Shown in pieces: positions 1 through 6,623 of a DNA stretch of 8,263 nucleotides (positions within the stretch are counted from its first letter, which is position 1; each line of letters opens with the position of its first letter). The notes beneath the pieces are model-generated. The model worked only from the letters and a program-made list of their open reading frames with translations. It was not told the origin of the DNA and did no database searches. The translations under genes were made by a program, and so were the position numbers. The stretch comes from Ruminococcus sp. (GTDB lineage: Bacteria; Bacillota; Clostridia; Oscillospirales; Ruminococcaceae). The stretch spans positions 1 through 8,263 of the forward strand of contig JAIDNR010000191.1 of the NCBI GenBank assembly GCA_029063695.1. Direction: 5' to 3'.

Positions 1-740
1 TTTTTCAGGTCAGATTTTTTCATAATCCAGTAAACTTCCCACATAGCACCTTCAAAAATATCATAACAGTCAAACTGAAACAGATTTATTTCTGTTTTAT
101 CAAGTTGAGACTGATTGGCAAAACCCTGAGGAAAGCCGAAAAGCTTATTATTGAAATAATGATTTTTATTATTTTTATATTCTTCACAGGAATCAAATTC
201 AACAGCCCTTTCTGAAAAACATTTATCATATTCATCAAAATATTTACTGTAATATCTGCATGGAGGTCCAGTTCTTTTTAATGTTGACATATCGCCGTCC
301 CAGTAAATTATTTTATGAGTAGCTGTCTTATCAGATTCTTTTATAATAAATTCAAAACCTTTATTATTTTCAAGTTTCATGGTTTCACCACTCCAGAATA
401 TATAAATCATACCTGTTTTCGGCAGGAGATTTTCCAAATCTGCACCACTTTCGGCAAGTTCATACAGATTTATCTGTGCCATTAACTGCATTGCCGATTT
501 TTCATAGTGTTCAACTTTCCCTTTATTCCAATTGAGCCACGTTAATGTATACTCCGACATTGTGGGATAATCGATTTCAGGCGGTAAATCAGGAAATCCG
601 CCGCATTTACTCGCTCCAACGGGTATGCTGTCTGGATATTCTTTTGATGTGAGATAAACAGCATTATGATAATACTTTTTCAGTTCCTCTGCTGTTTCAG
701 TATGACCGTCTTTTATAAGTTTATCAATTAATTCAGGCAT
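1..740 (-). CDS. DUF1963 (YwqG-like) protein, 3' end cut by window
   Basis: I translated this partial gene by hand. It runs 246 codons from the ATG at 740 to the left edge with no stop. Motifs typical of DUF1963/YwqG are visible in order: SKCGGFPDLPPEIDYP (about 44-59), LMAQINLYEL (86-95), LPKTGMIYIFW (106-116), KLFGFPQ (199-205) and LFQFDCYD (220-227). Family members are usually about 260 residues, so only a short C-terminal tail is probably missing. It has no signal peptide or membrane segment and is likely cytoplasmic. The molecular function of the family is unknown to me. The start is supported by a GGAGG nine bases upstream, lying inside the last codons of ftsK, and only one base separates the two genes. 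It looks more AT-rich than ftsK, with many AAT, AAA and TAT codons, so it may be a later addition to the operon. Family assignment is fairly sure; function is not. Confidence 0.8.
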   Translation of the reverse strand, partial: MPELIDKLIKDGHTETAEELKKYYHNAVYLTSKEYPDSIPVGASKCGGFPDLPPEIDYPTMSEYTLTWLNWNKGKVEHYEKSAMQLMAQINLYELAESGADLENLLPKTGMIYIFWSGETMKLENNKGFEFIIKESDKTATHKIIYWDGDMSTLKRTGPPCRYYSKYFDEYDKCFSERAVEFDSCEEYKNNKNHYFNNKLFGFPQGFANQSQLDKTEINLFQFDCYDIFEGAMWEVYWIMKKSDLK

Positions 741-741
741 T

Positions 742-3354
742 TTATTTATCCTCCAGTTGTCTCATTTTCCATTCATCAAACTGCATTTTTGACATGAGTA
801 CTTTTCTCGGCTTCGCACCCTCGCTTGCACCGATTATACCACGCTCCTCAAGTTCGTCCATGATTCTCGACGCCCTTGCATAGCCTAATTTAAGCTTTTT
901 CTGTAACATTGTAGTGGAAAGCTGTCCTGCATTTACTGCAACTTCCGCACCTCTGATAATAAAGTCCTCATCACTTCCTGTTTCAAATCCGCTTGCCGAA
1001 ACCGCACCGCCTTTATCGCCTTTTGTCTGCGGAACATAGTTTTCCACAGCCTCAATAATCTGTGGATTATAACTGCTCTGTGCCTGTGAACGGATAAATT
1101 CAAGAGTTGTATTAATATCCTTTGCCGATGCAAAACAGCCCTGCACTCTTACGGGCTTGCTCATTCCGATAGGCATATACAGCATATCACCGTTGCCCAG
1201 CAGTTTATCAGCTCCTGCCATATCAATAATAGTACGTGAATCCACCTGTGACATTACAGAAAGTGCGATACGGCTCGGAATGTTCGCTTTGATAAGACCT
1301 GTGATAACGTCCGTTGTCGGTCTCTGGGTTGCAACAACAAGATGCATACCTGCGGCACGTCCCATCTGTGCAAGGCGACAGATTGAATCCTCAACTTCCT
1401 TTCCCGCAACAAGCATCATATCAGCCAATTCGTCAATGAATATGACAATCTGCGGCATACGCTCCAGTTCTTCATCTTCGGCAATTTCATTATATGACTT
1501 CAAATCATTTGCTCCTATGTCAGCAAATGTATTGTATCTCCTCATCATTTCATTAACAGCCCAGTTCAATGCCCCTGCTGCCTTTTTTGCCTCTGTGACT
1601 ATAGGAATAAGCAGATGTGGTATACCCTCAAATACTTTGAATTCAACAACTTTCGGGTCAATAAGTATAATTTTTACTTCATCTGGTGTTGCATTATAAA
1701 GAATACTCATAATTATTGAACGTGTACAGACCGATTTACCCGAACCTGTAGTACCTGCAATAATAACGTGCGGCATTTTTGTAATATCACCGACAATCGC
1801 ATTTCCTGCAATATCCTTTCCCACGGCAAACGCAAGCTTGCTTTTGGAATTTCTGAACTGCGGAGATTCAAGAATTTCCCTGAGCGTAACAGTATCCTTG
1901 TTTATGTTGGGGACTTCAATTCCGACAGCCGCTTTTCCCGGTACAGGTGCTTCAATACGCACACCTTGTGCCGCAAGACTTAATGCTATATCGTCCTCAA
2001 GTCCTCTGATTTTCGATACTTTTATTCCCGAACCCGGCTTTACTTCATATCGTGTAATCGAAGGACCTCTGAAAATATCAACGATTTCTACTTTGACGGA
2101 AAAACTGTCAAATGTTTTGACTATAGTATCAGCCTTTTCGAGCATTTCTGACTTTGCTTCTTCACTGTTCAAATTATTATCGGACTGCGTAAGAAGTGAA
2201 ATATCCGGCAGAACATACAAAGGCTTTTCAATAAATTCATCTTCTACGGAATAAATTTTTGTATGATTTGCAGTAAAATCAAATTCATCAGGCAGAGACT
2301 CCTGTTTCTTATTTTCCTTTTTCTTTACTGCATTGCTGATAAGTATTTCAAGTTCATTGTTATCCTTATTTCTGCTTTTTTGGGGATTATCTTCTGTCTT
2401 TATATCAATAGCATCATCATGCGGATTATTTTTTGTTTCAACTACAGGTTCGGACTTTATATGCTTTTCGTCAGGAAGCGGAATATCAAAAAACATACTG
2501 AATTCTTCTTCCTCTCTGGTAAAATGACGCTTTTCTTCTATTCCATGAATTTCGGGAAGTATAATTTCCTGAACGCTTTCGGCTGTTTCAGTATCATTTT
2601 CAAGCGGAATATCCTTTTCATCATTATCATCATAATCTTCTTCGTCATTGTCATAATATTCGTCATTTTCATATTCATCGTCACCACTGAAAAAGTTAAG
2701 TGCATATCTGAACGGAGCTGAAATTACATCAAAGCAGTCTGTAAGTCCTTTTCCTGTAAGAATTAGAAACAGAACAAATGCAAGAAGAACAACTACAATT
2801 TTTGCACCCATTTTTCCGAAAATGACAAAAAGCAGTCCTGCCAGAGGAAGAGAAACCACTCCTCCGCCTTTAAGACTTGAACCGTCAGAATAGAGACTTG
2901 TAATATAGCTGAGTAAATCTTTGCCTGGAATAGTTCCGACTGTAAATATCTGTAGTGCGGAACTTGCAAGAACAAGCCAGCCGATTCCCCATAAAGACTT
3001 GCTTATTATTTCTTCGGGGCTTTTCTCAAGACCTATAAGAACAGAAATGTATATAAGCAGAGCAGGAATAAAAAATACCGCCCAGCCGCATACGCCCCAC
3101 ATGGCATCATGCATATAGCTCCAGCCTGCCGAACCGGGAATCAGTGTTATAAGTGCTGTGAGAATACCCGAAGCAAACATTGTTACGGATATAACACGGC
3201 TCATTTCACTTATGTAATCACCATCATCAAATATATCCTCATCGTTTTCGGTATCGGCATCATCGTTCCTTGATTTTTTAACGGGCTTACCCTTTCGGGT
3301 AAAGCCCTCCTCATTAAATTCCGAACCGAGCGGAGCTTTCTTTTTTCCTGCCAT
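742..3354 (-). CDS. ftsK: DNA translocase FtsK/SpoIIIE
   Basis: This 870-residue membrane-anchored ATPase pumps double-stranded DNA through the division or sporulation septum. After a basic N-terminus (1-50) come about four or five hydrophobic segments (about 53-73, 84-108, 121-141, 167-181, 183-201). A long, charged, very acidic linker (about 224-375) follows, then the alpha/beta motor. The Walker A motif GTTGSGKS is at 534-541, Walker B IVIFIDE at 636-642, and the family signature ATQRPTTDVITGLIKANIPS at 675-694. The C-terminal winged-helix gamma domain (about 793-855) carries LKLGYARASRIMDELEERG, which reads DNA polarity sequences in this family. The length fits the family (about 750-900). 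The start has a GGAGG at 3361-3365, six bases upstream. Location directly after tepA matches the tepA-spoIIIE order in Bacillus subtilis, so a spoIIIE name is equally defensible. Whether it serves vegetative division, sporulation or both cannot be read from the sequence. Confidence 0.97.
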   Translation of the reverse strand: MAGKKKAPLGSEFNEEGFTRKGKPVKKSRNDDADTENDEDIFDDGDYISEMSRVISVTMFASGILTALITLIPGSAGWSYMHDAMWGVCGWAVFFIPALLIYISVLIGLEKSPEEIISKSLWGIGWLVLASSALQIFTVGTIPGKDLLSYITSLYSDGSSLKGGGVVSLPLAGLLFVIFGKMGAKIVVVLLAFVLFLILTGKGLTDCFDVISAPFRYALNFFSGDDEYENDEYYDNDEEDYDDNDEKDIPLENDTETAESVQEIILPEIHGIEEKRHFTREEEEFSMFFDIPLPDEKHIKSEPVVETKNNPHDDAIDIKTEDNPQKSRNKDNNELEILISNAVKKKENKKQESLPDEFDFTANHTKIYSVEDEFIEKPLYVLPDISLLTQSDNNLNSEEAKSEMLEKADTIVKTFDSFSVKVEIVDIFRGPSITRYEVKPGSGIKVSKIRGLEDDIALSLAAQGVRIEAPVPGKAAVGIEVPNINKDTVTLREILESPQFRNSKSKLAFAVGKDIAGNAIVGDITKMPHVIIAGTTGSGKSVCTRSIIMSILYNATPDEVKIILIDPKVVEFKVFEGIPHLLIPIVTEAKKAAGALNWAVNEMMRRYNTFADIGANDLKSYNEIAEDEELERMPQIVIFIDELADMMLVAGKEVEDSICRLAQMGRAAGMHLVVATQRPTTDVITGLIKANIPSRIALSVMSQVDSRTIIDMAGADKLLGNGDMLYMPIGMSKPVRVQGCFASAKDINTTLEFIRSQAQSSYNPQIIEAVENYVPQTKGDKGGAVSASGFETGSDEDFIIRGAEVAVNAGQLSTTMLQKKLKLGYARASRIMDELEERGIIGASEGAKPRKVLMSKMQFDEWKMRQLEDK
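750..754 (-). promoter_or_regulatory. Ribosome binding site of the DUF1963 gene, inside ftsK
   Basis: A perfect GGAGG (minus strand) lies within the final Leu-Glu-Asp codons of ftsK, nine bases before the ATG at 740. The ftsK stop (742-744) is one base from that ATG. The arrangement supports the chosen start and suggests that ribosomes ending ftsK re-initiate on the next gene. Confidence 0.75.
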
Positions 3355-3368
3355 TTGATACCTCCATG

Positions 3369-4061
3369 TTATTTATATCTTTTTTCTGTATTTTCAATCA
3401 TTTCATAAAGGCAATCCATAGCATCGCCGAGACTTCCGAGCCTGTCAATAAGTCCTATTTCAACTGCTTTCTTGCCTTCAACCACAGAACCGACATCAAG
3501 GACAAGCTCATCTGTATTCATCATGAGAGTACGGAACTCATTTTCCTTTACATTGCTGTTGTCTGTAACAAAGCTGACTATTCTATCCTGCATTTTATCA
3601 AAGTATGATAAAGTCTGAGGAACACCCAATACAGTTCCGTTCATGCGGACAGGGTGAATGGTCATTGATGCAGACGGAACTATAAATGACATCTTTGCAC
3701 TTACCGCCAGAGGTACGCCTATAGAATGCCCTCCGCCGACAACAAGCGAAACAGTAGGAGTTTTCATGCCTGCAATAAGTTCAGCTATGGCAAGTCCTGC
3801 CTCAACATCTCCGCCGACTGTGTTGAGTATAATAATAAGTCCCTCAACGCTTCTGTCCTGTTCCACAGCGACAAGTGCAGGAATAATATGCTCATACTTT
3901 GTTGTCTTATTCTGCTCACCGAGTACATAATGCCCCTCAATCTGACCGATAATAGTAAGGCAATGAATCAGATGTTTTGTATTCTGCACATCAACCTGTG
4001 CTTCACTCTCGGCGACGTTTATTTCTTCTTCTTTTATTTTATTTTTTTCTTTGTTGTCCAC
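3369..4061 (-). CDS. tepA: TepA-like ClpP-family serine protease (translocation-enhancing protein)
   Basis: This is a 230-residue cytoplasmic ClpP/crotonase-fold protein of the TepA type, which in B. subtilis is linked to protein export. After a Lys/Glu-rich N-terminus, the core begins near LTIIGQIEGHYVL. It contains LIIILNTVGGDVEAGLAIAE (the ClpP-like strand-helix), GGGHSIGVPLA with the nucleophile Ser113, SASMTIHP with His136, and DVGSVVEGKKAVEIGLID, where Asp189 is the best candidate for the third catalytic residue. Numbering is from the GTG start. I prefer GTG at 4061 because AGGAG sits eight bases before it. An in-frame ATG at 4100 would add 13 residues but has no ribosome site and would leave a leader of only about 16 bases after the promoter. 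It is first in an operon with ftsK (14-base gap). It lacks the usual ClpP N-terminal loop sequence, so it is not housekeeping ClpP. Confidence 0.9.
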   Translation of the reverse strand: MDNKEKNKIKEEEINVAESEAQVDVQNTKHLIHCLTIIGQIEGHYVLGEQNKTTKYEHIIPALVAVEQDRSVEGLIIILNTVGGDVEAGLAIAELIAGMKTPTVSLVVGGGHSIGVPLAVSAKMSFIVPSASMTIHPVRMNGTVLGVPQTLSYFDKMQDRIVSFVTDNSNVKENEFRTLMMNTDELVLDVGSVVEGKKAVEIGLIDRLGSLGDAMDCLYEMIENTEKRYK

Positions 4062-4069
4062 AATACACA

Positions 4070-4074
4070 CTCCT
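4070..4074 (-). promoter_or_regulatory. Ribosome binding site deciding the tepA GTG start
   Basis: AGGAG on the minus strand lies eight bases before GTG at 4061-4059. No comparable site precedes the upstream in-frame ATG at 4100-4098, so this site decides the start in favour of GTG. Its edge overlaps one arm of the inverted repeat at 4073-4105. Confidence 0.7.
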
Positions 4075-4105
4075 GAAATAATTTTTATTATTATAACCAT
4101 TTCAG
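4073..4105 (-). repeat. Inverted repeat in the tepA leader, touching the ribosome site
   Basis: Seven-base arms CTGAAAT (minus strand 4105-4099) and ATTTCAG (4079-4073) are perfect reverse complements separated by 19 AT-rich bases. The second arm runs into AGGAG, so the folded RNA would partly cover the tepA ribosome site. The stem is short and AT-rich, so it may be weak or fortuitous. Confidence 0.35.
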
Positions 4106-4123
4106 AAATGAGTATACATTAAT

Positions 4124-4152
4124 ATTATATAACATTTTAAAAGTAAAGTCAA
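4124..4152 (-). promoter_or_regulatory. Sigma-A type promoter of the tepA-ftsK-DUF1963 operon
   Basis: On the minus strand, TTGACT (4152-4147) and a perfect TATAAT (4129-4124) are separated by exactly 17 bases. Transcription would start near 4117, giving a leader of about 55 bases to the GTG start of tepA. No other strong promoter is obvious before ftsK or the DUF1963 gene, which fits one transcript. Confidence 0.8.
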
Positions 4153-4208
4153 GGCGGAAACACAAAACTTTTGTTCTGATTTTATCAATAGCAAGTAACA
4201 GACAATCA

Positions 4209-4226
4209 GCATATTATAGTATATGC
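4209..4226. promoter_or_regulatory. Dyad upstream of the DUF3343 gene, possible operator
   Basis: GCATAT and ATATGC form perfect six-base arms around a central TATAGT, which could itself serve as a -10 box for the plus-strand genes. No good -35 box is visible 16-18 bases upstream, so promoter status is doubtful. A second -10-like TACAAT lies at 4241-4246, also without a partner. The dyad is 49 bases before the DUF3343 start. Confidence 0.3.
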
Positions 4227-4274
4227 CATAGTGCAGAAAATACAATCCCTAAAATAAAGAGGAGGGATATTTAT

Positions 4275-4478
4275 ATGAACGAATTTATCGCCGAAATGCC
4301 CTCATACACCTATGCTTTAAAGGCCGAAAAGCTTCTGAAAGCAAGAGGGATTCGATGTGAAATAAAAAGACGTGAGGAGGGCTGCGGATATAATCTGCAC
4401 GTTTATAACAAAACCTCACTTGCAGTTCTGAGCAAAAACGGTGTACCGTATAAGCTGAAAGAGCCGGAGGTGCATTGA
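4275..4478 (+). CDS. DUF3343 small protein, putative Se/S carrier-like
   Basis: This 67-residue protein resembles the DUF3343 (Se/S carrier-like) family. It begins with a strand and a helix (FIAEMPSYTYALKAEKLLKA), reads GIRCEIKR, then the conserved GCGYNLHVY block, and ends in a short charged tail. It has two cysteines, Cys28 and Cys37. The one in the GCG motif is the obvious candidate for carrying a persulfide or selenide, though family biochemistry is not established to my knowledge. A strong GAGGAGGG precedes the ATG by about eight bases. Its TGA shares its last base with the ATG of the cysteine desulfurase gene (TGATG), so the two are surely co-translated and probably work together. There is no signal peptide, so it is likely cytosolic. 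Family call is good; the carrier role is inferred from the family name and the neighbour. Confidence 0.85.
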   Translation: MNEFIAEMPSYTYALKAEKLLKARGIRCEIKRREEGCGYNLHVYNKTSLAVLSKNGVPYKLKEPEVH

Positions 4479-5605
4479 TGATTATAAATTTTGACAATTC
4501 TGCCACAACTTTTCCTAAACCCACCTATGTAAGAAAAGCAGTTGCATCTGCCGTGGAAAAATACGGCAGTTCGGGCAGAGGAGGTCATTATATAGCTTCC
4601 GAAACGTCAAAAGCAGTTTATTCCGCAAGGGAAACAGTAGCGGATTTTTTCGGTGCAGAACCTGAAAACGTCGTTTTTACACTCAACTGCACCCATGCAC
4701 TCAATATGGCTATACAAGGCATAATGAGTAACGGCGGTCATCTGATTATAAGCGGAATGGAGCATAATTCTTCCGCACGTCCTGCTGTAAAGCTTGCACA
4801 CGACAAAAAAATTACGCTTTCTGTAGCTCCCATTTATCCTGAGGACGAAAAAACGATTGACAGTTTCAGGCGGCTTATAAGAAATGATACCAAAGCAATA
4901 GTATGTACTATTGCAAGTAATGTTACGGGGCAGATTCTGCCTTATCATGAAATTGCAGAACTATGCCGCAGGAATAATATATGCTTTATTGCCGACGGTG
5001 CACAGGCCTGCGGAATCATTAATGTAAAAATGAGCGACGGAATAAATATTCTCTGTACAGCAGGTCACAAAGGACTTTACGGAATCACAGGCACAGGTCT
5101 GCTGATTTCCGACGGAAAATATAAGATAAATCCCATAATTCAGGGCGGAACGGGAAGTAGTTCACAAAGTCTTGTACAGCCTGATTTTCTTCCTGAAAGC
5201 CTCGAAAGCGGTACTGTCGGAGTTATCGGCATAATGTCAGTAAAAGCAGGAATAGAATTTGTAAAAAATATCGGTGTTGACAGAATTTTCAGACATGAGG
5301 ATAATATATGTCGTAGATTTATTTCAGAACTCAGAAAAAATAAAAATGTTACTGTATACAGAAGCCCATCCGCAGAATATGTTCCGATTGTATCATTCAA
5401 TATAAACGGAATGAAATCAGAAACAGCGGCACAGATTCTTGCAAATCAGGGATATTGTCTCCGTGCGGGATTTCACTGCTCTGCTCTTGCACATTCACTT
5501 CTCGGAACTGATACAGGCACTGTCAGATTTTCACCGTCTGTTTTCAGCCGTGAAGCCGATTCCGTACTCCTTGCCAATGCAATAAGCAGGATTGACAAAA
5601 AATAA
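4478..5605 (+). CDS. Cysteine desulfurase family PLP enzyme (aminotransferase class V)
   Basis: This 375-residue enzyme most likely removes sulfur (or selenium) from cysteine (or selenocysteine) as an enzyme-bound persulfide. It opens with FDNSATTFPKP, the typical start of this group. His96 (MEHNS) should stack on PLP, Asp173 (IADGAQ) should bind the PLP nitrogen, and Lys198 (TAGHKGLYG) should form the Schiff base. Arg329 and the catalytic Cys334 lie in LRAGFHCS, close to the SufS-like pattern with a short active-site loop. It looks most like the EF2568-type subfamily (TIGR01977), which is separate from housekeeping NifS/IscS. ATG at 4478 is preferred over the TTG at 4475 because GGAGG at 4466-4470 is well placed and the TGATG overlap with the DUF3343 stop is classic coupling. 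No IscU/SufU scaffold, SelD or tRNA-modifying partner lies in the window, so the acceptor is unknown. Confidence 0.92.
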   Translation: MIINFDNSATTFPKPTYVRKAVASAVEKYGSSGRGGHYIASETSKAVYSARETVADFFGAEPENVVFTLNCTHALNMAIQGIMSNGGHLIISGMEHNSSARPAVKLAHDKKITLSVAPIYPEDEKTIDSFRRLIRNDTKAIVCTIASNVTGQILPYHEIAELCRRNNICFIADGAQACGIINVKMSDGINILCTAGHKGLYGITGTGLLISDGKYKINPIIQGGTGSSSQSLVQPDFLPESLESGTVGVIGIMSVKAGIEFVKNIGVDRIFRHEDNICRRFISELRKNKNVTVYRSPSAEYVPIVSFNINGMKSETAAQILANQGYCLRAGFHCSALAHSLLGTDTGTVRFSPSVFSREADSVLLANAISRIDKK

Positions 5606-5639
5606 ATTGTGATAATTTCGAAAAAATATAAAAAAAACT

Positions 5640-5668
5640 ATTGAAATTCTTTCAATTTGTGATACAAT
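5640..5668 (+). promoter_or_regulatory. Promoter of cdaA-cdaR with dyad over the -35 box
   Basis: TTGAAA (5641-5646) and an extended -10 TGATACAAT (5660-5668) are 16 bases apart, a good sigma-A match, with a start expected near 5675. The -35 box is one arm of a perfect dyad, ATTGAAA-TTC-TTTCAAT (5640-5656), so a repressor or activator could bind there. No terminator is visible between the desulfurase gene and this promoter, so read-through from upstream is also possible. Confidence 0.7.
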
Positions 5669-5680
5669 ATATAATAGATG

Positions 5681-5713
5681 AATCTGAGGCGGCAGCTTAT
5701 CCGCCTCATGATT
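5681..5713 (+). promoter_or_regulatory. Strong stem-loop in the cdaA 5' leader
   Basis: TGAGGCGG (5685-5692) pairs perfectly with CCGCCTCA (5701-5708) around an eight-base loop. The stem extends by AATC (5681-5684) with GATT (5710-5713) if T5709 is bulged, giving 12 pairs. It would lie within a few bases of the predicted mRNA 5' end and ends 28 bases before the cdaA ATG. No run of T follows, so it is not a normal intrinsic terminator. A 5'-stabilising hairpin or a protein- or ligand-responsive leader are possible roles. I do not recognise a known riboswitch. Confidence 0.65.
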
Positions 5714-5741
5714 TCCGACTATCTGAAAGGGACGTGAGAAA

Positions 5742-6623
5742 ATGCCCTCATTCCAAGAAATAAAATATGCTTTTTTCAGCCTTATGAGTACAATAGAGCT
5801 GAAAGATATTGTCGACCTTGCTGTACTTACATATCTTGTATATCTTCTGCTGAAACTTATACGTGAAACAAGGGCAGGTCAGCTCATGAAAGGTATTGTG
5901 CTTCTTATTGTGGCTTATGCTGTCAGCAGTTTTCTTGAATTGACTGTTATGGAATACCTTCTGCAACAGGCACTTGACATAGGTCTGCTTGCAATGCTGA
6001 TTCTGTTTCAGCCTGAACTAAGACGAGCATTGGAACAATTTGGTCAGAATAAACTTGGTATAAAGATTATAGGCATAGGCACACCGTCAAATGACTTAAA
6101 ACAAAGGTGGAGCGAAACAATTGAAATAATCTGTGATTCCTGTGTTGAACTTTCTGCAAGCTGTACAGGTGCATTGATTGTAATTGAACGCCAGACAAAA
6201 CTCGGTGAACAGATTGAATCCGGTACTATAATGAACGCTCTGCCGAGTCAGCAGATTTTCGGCAATATCTTCTATCCAAAAACTCCGCTTCATGACGGAG
6301 CTGTTATAATGCGTAACGGAATGATTCATGCAGCGGCTTGTTTTCTGCCGAAAGCACAGAATGACAGACTTATTGACAAAAGTCTCGGTTCACGTCACCG
6401 TGCTGCTATCGGTATGAGCGAAAACTCCGATGCTCTTGTTATTGTCGTTTCTGAGGAAACAGGACAGATTTCCGTTGCTCTTCACGGCGTTCTCACAAGA
6501 GACTATACCCGTGAAAAACTCAAATTAGTTCTTGAAAAGGAGATTTTTTATGAAAATCCCTCAGATGATGAAAATTCCGGAAATGTACTTTCCTCTGTTT
6601 TCGGAAGGAGGAAAAAGAAATGA
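5742..6623 (+). CDS. cdaA: Membrane diadenylate cyclase CdaA (makes c-di-AMP)
   Basis: This 293-residue enzyme condenses two ATP into cyclic di-AMP, which controls potassium and osmotic balance and cell-wall homeostasis in Firmicutes. Three hydrophobic segments (about 22-40, 49-67, 73-90) anchor it, followed by FQPELRRALEQFG, the usual junction into the cytoplasmic DAC domain. Catalytic landmarks are intact: LHDGAVI with Asp185-Gly186-Ala187, GSRHRAA at 216-222, and VVSEETGQISVA near 235-246. The length is close to known CdaA (about 270-280). The C-terminus adds a short acidic then basic tail ending GRRKKK. The start has AAAGG eleven bases upstream, a weaker and longer-spaced site than those of its neighbours. 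Its TGA overlaps the cdaR ATG as ATGA, so cyclase and regulator are made together. The family and reaction are well established; I see nothing that suggests loss of activity. Confidence 0.96.
   Translation: MPSFQEIKYAFFSLMSTIELKDIVDLAVLTYLVYLLLKLIRETRAGQLMKGIVLLIVAYAVSSFLELTVMEYLLQQALDIGLLAMLILFQPELRRALEQFGQNKLGIKIIGIGTPSNDLKQRWSETIEIICDSCVELSASCTGALIVIERQTKLGEQIESGTIMNALPSQQIFGNIFYPKTPLHDGAVIMRNGMIHAAACFLPKAQNDRLIDKSLGSRHRAAIGMSENSDALVIVVSEETGQISVALHGVLTRDYTREKLKLVLEKEIFYENPSDDENSGNVLSSVFGRRKKK

Noticed and set aside
1157..1699. A 180-codon open frame on the plus strand opposite the FtsK motor domain
   Set aside because: It is antisense to the Walker A/B region of an unmistakable gene, has no ribosome site, and its composition (Ser/Ile-rich) is what the complement of this conserved coding sequence gives.
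2263..2721. A 152-codon plus-strand open frame rich in Phe and Ile that looks like a membrane protein
   Set aside because: The hydrophobic look comes from reading the complement of the Asp/Glu/Lys-rich FtsK linker; no ribosome site or promoter supports it.
3369..4061. Calling this gene housekeeping clpP
   Set aside because: Length, N-terminus and the GGGHSIG and DVGSVVEGKKAVEIGLID blocks fit TepA, and the neighbour is ftsK/spoIIIE rather than clpX or tig.
5681..5713. Reading the leader stem-loop as a terminator for the desulfurase gene
   Set aside because: No T run follows the stem, and it lies downstream of a good promoter, so it belongs to the cdaA transcript.
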